Source: SAT2750 sp964476375 (GTDB lineage: Bacteria; Planctomycetota; Planctomycetia; Pirellulales; Pirellulaceae). From it: 17,727 bases of DNA. This document shows, in pieces, positions 1 to 5,875 of the stretch. Location: the NCBI GenBank assembly GCA_964476375.1, contig CAYYZW010000203.1, positions 1 through 17,727 on the forward strand. The letters are read 5' to 3'. The notes beneath the pieces are model-generated. The model ran no database searches. It worked only from the letters and a program-made list of their open reading frames with translations, and had not been told where the DNA came from. Position numbers and translations under genes: made by a program. How positions within the stretch are numbered: the stretch's first letter is position 1; every line of letters starts with the position of its first letter.

Positions 1-75
1 AAAGCGGCGCATAATCCGGCGCAGCACCTGCATGTTTCGGCTCGCACCGACTCGCAGACCCCACCCACCGCGCAT
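1..75. other. Unassigned left edge
   Basis: No gene is recognised here. On the minus strand an ATG at 75-73 opens a frame that runs off the window edge, with a very basic start (MRGGWGLRV...). It begins directly after the tRNA terminator T-run and has no ribosome binding site, so I do not call it a gene. The stretch is too short to judge otherwise. Confidence 0.3.
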
Positions 76-135
76 AAAAAAATCCCGCTCTTGCCAGTGC
101 CTGCGCTCCCATGCGAGACAGTGCCAACAGCGGGA
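76..135 (-). terminator. Intrinsic terminator of tRNA-Lys
   Basis: Read on the minus strand, the sequence just after the tRNA 3' end folds into a stem of seven perfect base pairs (129-135 with 83-89, TCCCGCT/AGCGGGA). One mismatch and three more pairs (91-93 with 125-127) follow inside. The stem is followed at once by seven T residues (82-76). The loop is long, about 40 bases, and may hold a second small hairpin. Position, stem and T-tract together fit Rho-independent termination of the tRNA transcript. Confidence 0.7.
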
Positions 136-136
136 A

Positions 137-209
137 TGCCCCCGCAAGGACTCGAACCTTGAGCCCTCTGATTAAGAGTCAGATGCTCTGCCAGTTGAGC
201 TACAGGGGC
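137..209 (-). tRNA. tRNA-Lys (anticodon CTT)
   Basis: The minus strand folds into a complete 73-base cloverleaf. The acceptor stem is GCCCCTG/CGGGGGC with one T-G pair. The D arm is GCTC...GAGC, the anticodon stem TCTGA/TCAGA with loop CTCTTAA (anticodon CTT, reading the lysine codon AAG), and the T arm CAAGG-TTCGAGT-CCTTG. The discriminator base is A. The 3' CCA is not encoded (the next bases are TTC), so it must be added by tRNA nucleotidyltransferase. No integrase or repeated tRNA 3' end is visible, so there is no sign that it serves as an attachment site here. Confidence 0.97.
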
Positions 210-211
210 GG

Positions 212-227
212 CACCGATGAATCGGTG
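212..227. repeat. Perfect palindrome beside the tRNA 5' end
   Basis: CACCGAT-GA-ATCGGTG is a perfect inverted repeat with 7-bp arms and a 2-bp spacer. It lies 3-18 bp upstream of the mature tRNA 5' end on the tRNA strand. It would sit in the tRNA 5' leader, where it could fold as a hairpin next to the RNase P cleavage site, or it could be a protein operator. I cannot choose between these from sequence. Confidence 0.5.
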
Positions 228-311
228 AACTCGTTATCCTACCGTACCCAAACTGGCCTGGGGAGGGGATGATAAGTCACTGCGAACTGCAGCATACTAC
301 CTGCGGCCCTG

Positions 312-351
312 CCAATAGGGTCTACTTAAAAAAACAGCAGACCCCCGTTGG
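312..351 (+). promoter_or_regulatory. Hairpin upstream of the GH88 gene
   Basis: Two nested pairings can form: CCAA (312-315) with TTGG (348-351), and GGGTCT (318-323) with AGACCC (339-344). They enclose an A-rich 15-base loop. The structure ends 6 bases before the GGAAGG ribosome binding site (358-363) of the GH88 gene. It could be an operator or a leader hairpin. The rest of 210-372 holds no gene, and I see no convincing promoter in it. Confidence 0.4.
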
Positions 352-372
352 TTCCCTGGAAGGCCGCTCTCG

Positions 373-1752
373 ATGATCACGATTGACAACCAGCTCTCGG
401 CAGCCGACCTTGCCGGCCCGATGGACCAGATGTGGCAGCTTTCCGCTATCAAGCTCCAGAGCCTGGAATCGAGTTCGGATCCGGCTGCCGGTTCCCCGGT
501 CTTTACTGTCGACGGTCACTACCAGTCGCAGGGCTGGACCGAGTGGACAGAGGGATTCCGGTACGGCTCGGAGGTGCTCCAGTACGACGCCACCGACGAG
601 CCCGGCTTTCTCGAGGCGGCTCGCCAGAACACGGTTCAGGCCATGGCCTCGCACGTGACGCACGTGGGGGTGCACGACCACGGTTTTAACAATATCAGTA
701 CCTACGGGGCCCTCCGCCGGCTGATGCGGGAAGGCCGTATCGAGGACGATCCCTGGCAGCGCCACTTTTACGAGCTGGCACTCAAGGCCAGCGGTGCGGT
801 CCAGGCCAGTCGCTGGTCCGAGACGGTCGACGGGGATGGTTATATTTATTCCTTTAATGGCCCCCACTCGCTCTTCTGCGACACCATCCGGTCACTCCGC
901 TCGCTGGCCATGGCCCACCTGCTGGGGCAGACGCTGATGGGCGAGAATGACGAGTCCATCTGCCTGCTTGACCGGCTGGTTCAGCATGCCCGCAGTACGG
1001 CCCGGTACAACGTCTATTACGGCGAGGGCCGTGACATCTATGATGTTGCCGGGCGGGTGGCCCACGAGAGTATCTTTAACACCAACGACGGTCGTTATCG
1101 CTGTCCCAGCACCCAGCAGGGTTATTCCCCATTCAGTACCTGGACGCGAGGACTGGCCTGGGTGATGTGTGGATACCCGGAGCAGCTGGAACTGCTCTCG
1201 GAATTACCTGACGAGTCACTCGAATCACTCGGGGGGCGTGAGGCGATCGAGGGGATGATGCTGCGGGCAGCCCGGGCAAGCTGCGACTTCTTCATCCAGA
1301 CGACCCCGCCAGATGGAATTCCTTACTGGGACACGGGAGCTCCCGTCCTGGCTGCTCTTCCCGACCACCAGCAGGTGCCCACCGACCCGCTTGATACCCC
1401 GGAGCCGGTCGACAGCTCGGCGGCCGCGATCGGCGCGCAGGGGCTTCTGCGACTGGGCCATTATCTTCAGGGACGGGAGGATGAGTCTGCCACTCGCTAC
1501 TGGCAGGCAGGCCTGACCGTCGCCCGCACACTGCTGCAAGAGCCTTACCTCTCTACCGACAGCGATCACCAGGGCCTGCTGCTGCACAGCATCTATCACC
1601 GGCCTGGCGGCTGGGATCACTCGCCCGACGTTCCACACAGACCCCACGGCGAGGCCTGTATGTGGGGGGACTATCACCTTCGTGAGCTGGCTCTTTACCT
1701 TGGCCGCATTGCTGGCGGCGGCCCGTACTACACCTACTATGGCCCGCTCTAG
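373..1752 (+). CDS. Glycoside hydrolase family 88 (unsaturated glucuronyl hydrolase-like)
   Basis: A 459-residue protein resembling GH88 enzymes. Those hydrolyse the terminal unsaturated uronic acid left by polysaccharide lyases, by hydrating its double bond. Family landmarks appear in order: VHDHGF around Asp102 (matches the HD-x-GF region holding Asp88 of Bacillus UGL), CDTIRSL at Asp170 (matches Asp149, the proposed general acid), TRGLAW at 258-263, DSSAAAIGAQGLL from 347, and WGDY at 431-434 near the end. This order fits an alpha/alpha six-barrel. It is longer than the roughly 380-residue Bacillus enzymes. There is no signal peptide, so a cytoplasmic role is likely. The start has GGAAGG nine bases upstream. 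An exported hydrolase gene follows after 23 bp. The family is secure; the exact substrate (glucuronyl, galacturonyl or other) is not. Confidence 0.82.
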   Translation: MITIDNQLSAADLAGPMDQMWQLSAIKLQSLESSSDPAAGSPVFTVDGHYQSQGWTEWTEGFRYGSEVLQYDATDEPGFLEAARQNTVQAMASHVTHVGVHDHGFNNISTYGALRRLMREGRIEDDPWQRHFYELALKASGAVQASRWSETVDGDGYIYSFNGPHSLFCDTIRSLRSLAMAHLLGQTLMGENDESICLLDRLVQHARSTARYNVYYGEGRDIYDVAGRVAHESIFNTNDGRYRCPSTQQGYSPFSTWTRGLAWVMCGYPEQLELLSELPDESLESLGGREAIEGMMLRAARASCDFFIQTTPPDGIPYWDTGAPVLAALPDHQQVPTDPLDTPEPVDSSAAAIGAQGLLRLGHYLQGREDESATRYWQAGLTVARTLLQEPYLSTDSDHQGLLLHSIYHRPGGWDHSPDVPHRPHGEACMWGDYHLRELALYLGRIAGGGPYYTYYGPL

Positions 1753-1760
1753 CGGGTTTT
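1743..1760 (+). terminator. Hairpin across the GH88 stop codon with short T-run
   Basis: CCCGCT (1743-1748) and AGCGGG (1751-1756) are exact complements separated by two bases, so the practical stem is five G-C pairs with a TCTA loop. Four T residues follow. The stem contains the TAG stop of the GH88 gene and ends six bases before the AGGAG ribosome binding site of the next gene. The T-run is too short for a confident terminator. It may be a partial terminator, an RNA processing signal or a translational coupling element. Confidence 0.4.
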
Positions 1761-1775
1761 CAGGAGAAGCGAACC

Positions 1776-3806
1776 ATGCATCGATATTTCCTGTCCCTGT
1801 GTCCGATCCTGCTTGTGGCCTCGTCCGCTCTTGCCGAGGTCGAGAAATTCGAGATCACCGAACGGGTTCCCTTTGCCGGCGGCATGCAGTTTGGCCAGGC
1901 GGGGGCCTACGAACGGATTGTCGGCACGGTGACCTTTGCCATCGACCCGCAAGCGAGGCAGAATGCCGCGATCGTCGACCTGGACAGGGCCGCACGCGGG
2001 GCGGACGGGCGAGTCCGTTTTTCCATGGACCTGTTCATGCTTGCCCCGGTGGACATGACCCGCGGCAGCGGGGCCCTGCTTTATGACGTCAACAATCGTG
2101 GCAACAAGCTGGCCCTGCGAATGTTCAACTTTGCCGGGGGCGGCAATGATCCCCTGGACGAGGCATCGGCCGGGGATGGGTTCCTGATGCGCCAGGGTAT
2201 CGTGGTGGTCTGGAGCGGCTGGGATGGCGAGCTGCTGCCCGGTGGTGGTCGCCTGCAGCTGCGGGCCCCCGTGGCCAGGGGGACCGACGGACCGATCACC
2301 GGCCCGGTCCGCTGCGAGTTCGCAACCAGTTCCAATGCCAGCCGGCTGGGGGTCGCAGGCGGGGGCCATGGCAGTTACTGGCCGGTCGAGGAGCTTCTTT
2401 CCCAGGCGACGCTCAGCTGGCGGGAGAATCCGCGCGAGCCACGGCAGCTGATTAGCCGCGAGAAGTGGCAGCTCCACGTGACACAACAGGAGGGGGCAGG
2501 CGAAAGCCAGCTTCCCCAGCTCGAGGTCGAGCTGGACGAATCCTTCCTGCCGGGCAGGATCTACGAGCTGATTTACCAGGCCCGTGATCCACTGGTACAT
2601 GGTGTCTGCTTTGCCGGCGTTCGTGACCTGGTCTCGGCGCTGAAGCATGGCGAGGGAGAGGGGAACCCGCTTTCAAAAACGGTTTCCCGGGCCCACGGTT
2701 TTGGTGTTTCGCAAAGCGGCCGTTTCCTGCGCGAGATGCTTTACTGGGGACTGAACGAGGACGAGCAGGGGAGAAAGGCCTTTGACGGCCTGATCCCGCA
2801 TGTTGCCGGTGGTGGCCTCGGTTCCTTTAACCTCCGTTTTGCCCAGCCGACCCGTTATTCCACGCAGCGTGGCAACCATGACTACCCGGTCGATCGCTTT
2901 CCCTTCTCCTACGAGGTCCAGCGGGACCCGCTGAGCGGTGCCCGGGACGGCATCACGCTCCGTTGCCGCCGCTCTGCCATGCCACGGGTGATGCATACCC
3001 AGTCGACGGCAGAGTACTGGACGCGGGCTGGCTCGCTGCCGCACACCGACCCGCTCGGTGCGAGGGATGCCAGGGTTCCCGGCAATGTCCGATTTTATTC
3101 CTTTGGCGGCACACAGCATGGACCAAGTGGTTTTCCGCCCGGCAAGGGAACAGCCCAGTGCCTGGCCAACCCCGGTGATTACCGGGTGTTTTTGCGGTCC
3201 CTGCTGCTCTCGCTCGACGACTGGGCCCGGGGGCACCAGCCCCCACCAAGCGTCTATCCTACCCTCGGTGCAGGGACACTGGTCAACTGGCGGCAGGAAA
3301 ACAGCGGCTTCCCGGGACTCCCGGGGATCCGGTATCCCGGCGTGATTCACTATCCCTCCTGCTGGAACTGGGGGGCTCGCTGGGAGCGGTGGATCGTAGA
3401 CCGCCAGCCTCCCACGGCCGAGGGAGATTACGTGGTCCTGGTTCCCGGCTTCGACAGGGACGGCAATGAACGCGGCTGCCTCTCACCACCGGAGGTGATG
3501 GCCCCGGTCGCCACGTACACCGGCTGGAATTTGTTTGCCGAGGACCATCCCTCCCGCGACAGTCTGGTCGGCCTCCGCGGCTCTTATATTCCCTTTCCGG
3601 TCAGCAAGGCAGAACGTGAGCAGACCGGGGATCCTCGCCACTCGCTGGAGGAACGCTACGAGAACCTGGAAGGATACATGACGGTTCTCAAGCGTGCCTG
3701 TGACCAGCTTTACGCGGATGGCTACCTGCTGGCCGAGGACGTTGAACGCACGCTCCGCATCCAGCGGCAGCGCGTGGCACCGCTCTTTGAAACACCGGCA
3801 CCCTGA
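1776..3806 (+). CDS. Exported alpha/beta hydrolase domain protein (Abhydrolase_10-like)
   Basis: A 676-residue protein. Residues 1-20 form a signal peptide with a hydrophobic core ending in SSALA, so the mature protein acts outside the cytoplasm. The body resembles the large alpha/beta hydrolase_10 family. The nucleophile elbow is HGFGVSQSGRFLRE, with Ser312 in G-V-S-Q-S-G the likely nucleophile. It is followed by the family-like stretch FDGLIPHVAGGGLGSFN. The catalytic acid and histidine cannot be fixed by eye; GGTQHG near residue 450 is a candidate histidine region. Family members are mostly uncharacterised, and esterase or amidase activity is a reasonable guess. AGGAGAAG lies before the start. 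It probably shares a transcript with GH88, perhaps removing ester groups or handling a linked substrate (inference). A terminator follows. Confidence 0.8.
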   Translation: MHRYFLSLCPILLVASSALAEVEKFEITERVPFAGGMQFGQAGAYERIVGTVTFAIDPQARQNAAIVDLDRAARGADGRVRFSMDLFMLAPVDMTRGSGALLYDVNNRGNKLALRMFNFAGGGNDPLDEASAGDGFLMRQGIVVVWSGWDGELLPGGGRLQLRAPVARGTDGPITGPVRCEFATSSNASRLGVAGGGHGSYWPVEELLSQATLSWRENPREPRQLISREKWQLHVTQQEGAGESQLPQLEVELDESFLPGRIYELIYQARDPLVHGVCFAGVRDLVSALKHGEGEGNPLSKTVSRAHGFGVSQSGRFLREMLYWGLNEDEQGRKAFDGLIPHVAGGGLGSFNLRFAQPTRYSTQRGNHDYPVDRFPFSYEVQRDPLSGARDGITLRCRRSAMPRVMHTQSTAEYWTRAGSLPHTDPLGARDARVPGNVRFYSFGGTQHGPSGFPPGKGTAQCLANPGDYRVFLRSLLLSLDDWARGHQPPPSVYPTLGAGTLVNWRQENSGFPGLPGIRYPGVIHYPSCWNWGARWERWIVDRQPPTAEGDYVVLVPGFDRDGNERGCLSPPEVMAPVATYTGWNLFAEDHPSRDSLVGLRGSYIPFPVSKAEREQTGDPRHSLEERYENLEGYMTVLKRACDQLYADGYLLAEDVERTLRIQRQRVAPLFETPAP

Positions 3807-3814
3807 TGGCCTGC

Positions 3815-3840
3815 TGGTGCTGATCCCCACCATTTTTTTT
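3815..3840 (+). terminator. Intrinsic terminator after the hydrolase gene
   Basis: A five-base-pair stem TGGTG (3815-3819) / CACCA (3828-3832) with an 8-base loop is followed directly by eight T residues (3833-3840). It starts nine bases after the stop codon. The stem is short, but the long T-tract and position support Rho-independent termination of the GH88-hydrolase transcript. Confidence 0.65.
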
Positions 3841-3930
3841 CGCAGGCAAAGGTCCTTGGGCCTGACAGATGATCAGGGCCTGGCAGTCGGCCGAAAAGAG
3901 CGATTTCAAGTGGCATGCCGGTATTTTTTG

Positions 3931-3936
3931 TATGAT
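3931..3936 (+). promoter_or_regulatory. Possible -10 element for the AhpD-like/cupin pair
   Basis: TATGAT matches the sigma-70 -10 consensus at five of six positions and lies 33 bp before the ATG at 3970. No good -35 box sits at the right distance. Instead an 8-bp palindrome, GGCATGCC (3912-3919), lies where a regulator could bind. This is a weak prediction resting on one box. Confidence 0.3.
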
Positions 3937-3969
3937 GAAGCTGGTTGCACCTGGCCGGAGCCTCGATAA

Positions 3970-4518
3970 ATGGAAAATATCAACGAGTTATTAAAGCAGG
4001 TCCCCCTGGAGGCGTCCGATCTTGCCAGTAACCTCTCCACGGTCCTGCAGAGCCAGTTTCTCTCACCCGAACAGATCTGGTCGGTGGCACTGACCTCCAG
4101 TTTTTTCGTCCAGCATCCGGCATTGACTACGGCAGTTCTGGCCGACGCCCGGGGGGTGATTGGTGAGGATGGCGTGGAGGATGCCCGGGGTGCAGCAGCC
4201 ATCATGGGGATGAACGCGGTCTATTACCAGTTCCGTCACCTGATTGACAAGGAAAGCTATTCCGAGCGGATGGCAGGGCTGCGAATGAACCGGATGGTGA
4301 ACCCGGCGACCTCCAAGCTGCAGTTTGAACTCTGCTCGCTGGCCTGTGCCGCGATTGCCGGCTGTGAAGCCTGCCTGTTGGCACACGAGGCAAACCTGAT
4401 CGAGGAAGGATTGACCGAGGACGAGGTGCATGACACGATTCGTATTGCGGCTGTTACCCAGGGGGTTGCAATTGCCCTCTCATCCGCACCGTCCGCCCCT
4501 GGAGAGATGGAGCCATGA
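3970..4518 (+). CDS. AhpD-like alkylhydroperoxidase / carboxymuconolactone decarboxylase family protein
   Basis: A 182-residue protein, close in length to mycobacterial AhpD (about 177), which reduces the peroxiredoxin AhpC and has weak peroxidase activity. Key residues keep AhpD spacing: Glu120, then Cys132-Glu-Ala-Cys135, then His139, inside an all-helical context (ACAAIAGCEACLLAHEANL). In M. tuberculosis AhpD these are Glu118, Cys130, Cys133 and His137. The proton-relay His132 of that enzyme is Ala134 here, so the relay is incomplete. GGAG lies nine bases before the ATG. No ahpC gene is nearby; the stop codon overlaps the start of a dioxygenase-like cupin, so it may protect or serve that enzyme instead of AhpC (inference). 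The AhpD-like fold assignment is strong; the electron donor is unknown. Confidence 0.83.
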   Translation: MENINELLKQVPLEASDLASNLSTVLQSQFLSPEQIWSVALTSSFFVQHPALTTAVLADARGVIGEDGVEDARGAAAIMGMNAVYYQFRHLIDKESYSERMAGLRMNRMVNPATSKLQFELCSLACAAIAGCEACLLAHEANLIEEGLTEDEVHDTIRIAAVTQGVAIALSSAPSAPGEMEP

Positions 4519-5015
4519 CTGCCACGAGTCACACGTCAGCCAGTCTTCCGCTTGGGATTCCAGACCTGGTGACACAGGCGATACCGGAGGATGAACGACT
4601 CTGGGTACCCCAGGCCGAGAACGTCTGGTTCCGGCCGCTGCACCTGGATCGCGTCTCCGGCCAGTGGGTCAATCTCCTGCGAGTGCGTCGTAGCGGTGTC
4701 CTCAGCCGTCATCGACACCCGGCACCGGTTCACGGCTACGTGATTTCCGGCAGCTGGCGTTATCTTGAACATGACTGGATCGCCACCCCGGGGACGTATG
4801 TCTACGAGCCGCCGGGTGACGTGCACACACTGGTCAATGACGATGGCAGCGAGGAGATGATCACGCTCTTCCATATCAGCGGGGCCCTGATCTACGTGGA
4901 CGAGGAGGGCCAGGCCTCTGGTTTTGACGACGTGCACACCAAGATCGAGATGTGTATCCGACATTTCCAGGAGGTGGGCCTGGGAGCGGAATTTGTTGAG
5001 CAGTTTGTCCGCTAG
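4515..5015 (+). CDS. Cupin, 2,4'-dihydroxyacetophenone dioxygenase-like
   Basis: A 166-residue single-domain cupin. Cupin motif 1 is HRHPAPVHGYVISGSW, with metal-ligand candidates His66 and His68. Glu85, in YLEHD, is a possible further ligand. Motif 2 has TPGTYVYEPPGDVHT with His104. This pattern and the length match the 2,4'-dihydroxyacetophenone dioxygenase family, iron enzymes that cleave a C-C bond in an aromatic hydroxyketone. Many family members have not been tested, so the natural substrate is uncertain. The start ATG overlaps the stop of the AhpD-like gene (ATGA at 4515-4518), which implies translational coupling. Its own stop lies 3 bp from that of the convergent SDR gene. No signal peptide is present, so it is cytoplasmic. 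Confidence 0.75.
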   Translation: MTATSHTSASLPLGIPDLVTQAIPEDERLWVPQAENVWFRPLHLDRVSGQWVNLLRVRRSGVLSRHRHPAPVHGYVISGSWRYLEHDWIATPGTYVYEPPGDVHTLVNDDGSEEMITLFHISGALIYVDEEGQASGFDDVHTKIEMCIRHFQEVGLGAEFVEQFVR

Positions 5016-5024
5016 GACCTAGCG
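5010..5024. repeat. Inverted repeat formed by two convergent stop codons
   Basis: CGCTAG-GAC-CTAGCG is a perfect inverted repeat with 6-bp arms. Each arm is the last arginine codon plus stop codon of one convergent gene, and both proteins end in Val-Arg. There is no T-run on either strand, so if it ends transcription it does not look like a standard terminator. It may be coincidence. Confidence 0.5.
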
Positions 5025-5717
5025 CACGCTGTACCCGCCATCGACCGGCAGGACCACTCCGGTAATGAAAGCAGCCTGCCCGGAGCAGAGAAACAGCGCG
5101 GCCCCGGTGACGTCCTCCACTTTTCCCCAGCGTCCTAGGGGGGTTCGCTCGACGATCTCGCTGTGGCGTTGATCGTCGTCAAGGAGTGGCCGGGTGAGGG
5201 CAGTTTCAATCCATCCCGGCGCGATCGCGTTGACACGAATTCCCTCCTCTGCCCAGCCAATAGCCAGGGATCGCGTCAGTTGGGCCACTCCCCCCTTGCT
5301 GGCACTGTAGGCGGGGGCCGGGCCACTGCCAAAAAAGGTCAGCATCGATGCCAGGTTCAGCACGCATCCCCCCGTTTCGGCGAGCAGGTCCCGGCAGGCA
5401 TACGAGGTTCGCATCGTGCCCAGCAGGTTGACATCCACGACGTCTTCAAATCCTTCCACCTCGTGTTCCTCGTTGTCCCGGCGCAGGATGCCGGCCGCAT
5501 TGACCAGGATGTCAAGACCGGAGAGCTTGCCAACCAGCTGCCGGACAGCTTCTCCATCCCGGATATCCAGGGTCTCGTAGCGGATATCTCCTTCTCCGGT
5601 GGGCACGTCTGCTTCGATACCAACGGCCAGAACCTCATCGCCGGCTGCTGTAAAGGCGAGAGCAATGGCCTGGCCAATTCCACGTGTTCCTCCGGCAACG
5701 AGCACTTTTCGTGACAT
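5019..5717 (-). CDS. Short-chain dehydrogenase/reductase (SDR) oxidoreductase
   Basis: A 232-residue classical SDR, an NAD(P)-dependent Rossmann-fold alcohol/ketone oxidoreductase. Visible motifs are the nucleotide-binding AGGTRGIG (8-15), NAAG (73-76), the catalytic tetrad Asn97, Ser124, Tyr137 and Lys141 (in YSASK), and the FabG-like VNAIAPGWIETALT. I start it at the Met encoded at 5717-5715, where MSRKVLVAGG begins the Rossmann strand and AAAGG lies upstream. An upstream in-frame ATG at 5780 would add 21 unrelated, basic residues. Cofactor preference is not clear because the position after strand 2 reads GIEAD. The substrate is unknown: FabG-like, sugar and aromatic-alcohol dehydrogenases all look alike at this level. 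It is divergent from the giant membrane protein and convergent with the cupin. Confidence 0.9.
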   Translation of the reverse strand: MSRKVLVAGGTRGIGQAIALAFTAAGDEVLAVGIEADVPTGEGDIRYETLDIRDGEAVRQLVGKLSGLDILVNAAGILRRDNEEHEVEGFEDVVDVNLLGTMRTSYACRDLLAETGGCVLNLASMLTFFGSGPAPAYSASKGGVAQLTRSLAIGWAEEGIRVNAIAPGWIETALTRPLLDDDQRHSEIVERTPLGRWGKVEDVTGAALFLCSGQAAFITGVVLPVDGGYSVR

Positions 5718-5760
5718 TTCAGTGCCTTTATTTCCTTCCCACGGTCTTTTGCGCCTGTGA

Positions 5761-5800
5761 ATGTAGTAAATACGCGACAAGCGTCTACGGATGTAGCAAA
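5761..5800. promoter_or_regulatory. Direct repeat in the divergent region, possible operator
   Basis: ATGTAGTAAA (5761-5770) and ATGTAGCAAA (5791-5800) match at nine of ten positions and are spaced exactly 30 bp apart, about three helical turns. The second copy is also part of a small inverted repeat, CTAC-GGAT-GTAG (5785-5796). The pair sits between two divergent genes, upstream of the candidate promoter at 5809-5838. It could bind a dimeric regulator on one DNA face. No regulator gene is in the window. Confidence 0.4.
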
Positions 5801-5808
5801 AAGGACAG

Positions 5809-5838
5809 TTGACCCTGCTGGATATGGCTGTCTATCGT
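5809..5838 (+). promoter_or_regulatory. Candidate sigma-70 promoter for the giant membrane protein
   Basis: TTGACC (5809-5814, five of six to TTGACA) and TATCGT (5833-5838, four of six to TATAAT) are separated by 18 bp. The predicted start site near 5845 lies about 30 bp before the likely start-codon cluster. It is the best promoter-like match in this region, but the -10 box is imperfect. Confidence 0.45.
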
Positions 5839-5875
5839 AGCCGAAGAGACATAGCAACGGGAATGACGTTTTTTC

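Noticed and set aside
1..75. Possible 5' end of a minus-strand gene (ATG at 75-73)
   Set aside because: There is no ribosome binding site, it starts right after a terminator T-run, and only 25 codons are visible, with an Arg-rich composition expected by chance.
137..227. tRNA-Lys as an integration site for a mobile island
   Set aside because: No integrase gene and no second copy of the tRNA 3' end appear in the window, and the neighbouring genes look like ordinary chromosomal planctomycete genes.
5717..5780. SDR gene starting at the upstream ATG (5780)
   Set aside because: The extra 21 residues are basic and unlike SDR N-termini. The Rossmann fold begins properly at the internal Met with its own AAAGG, and the longer start would overlap the direct-repeat control region.
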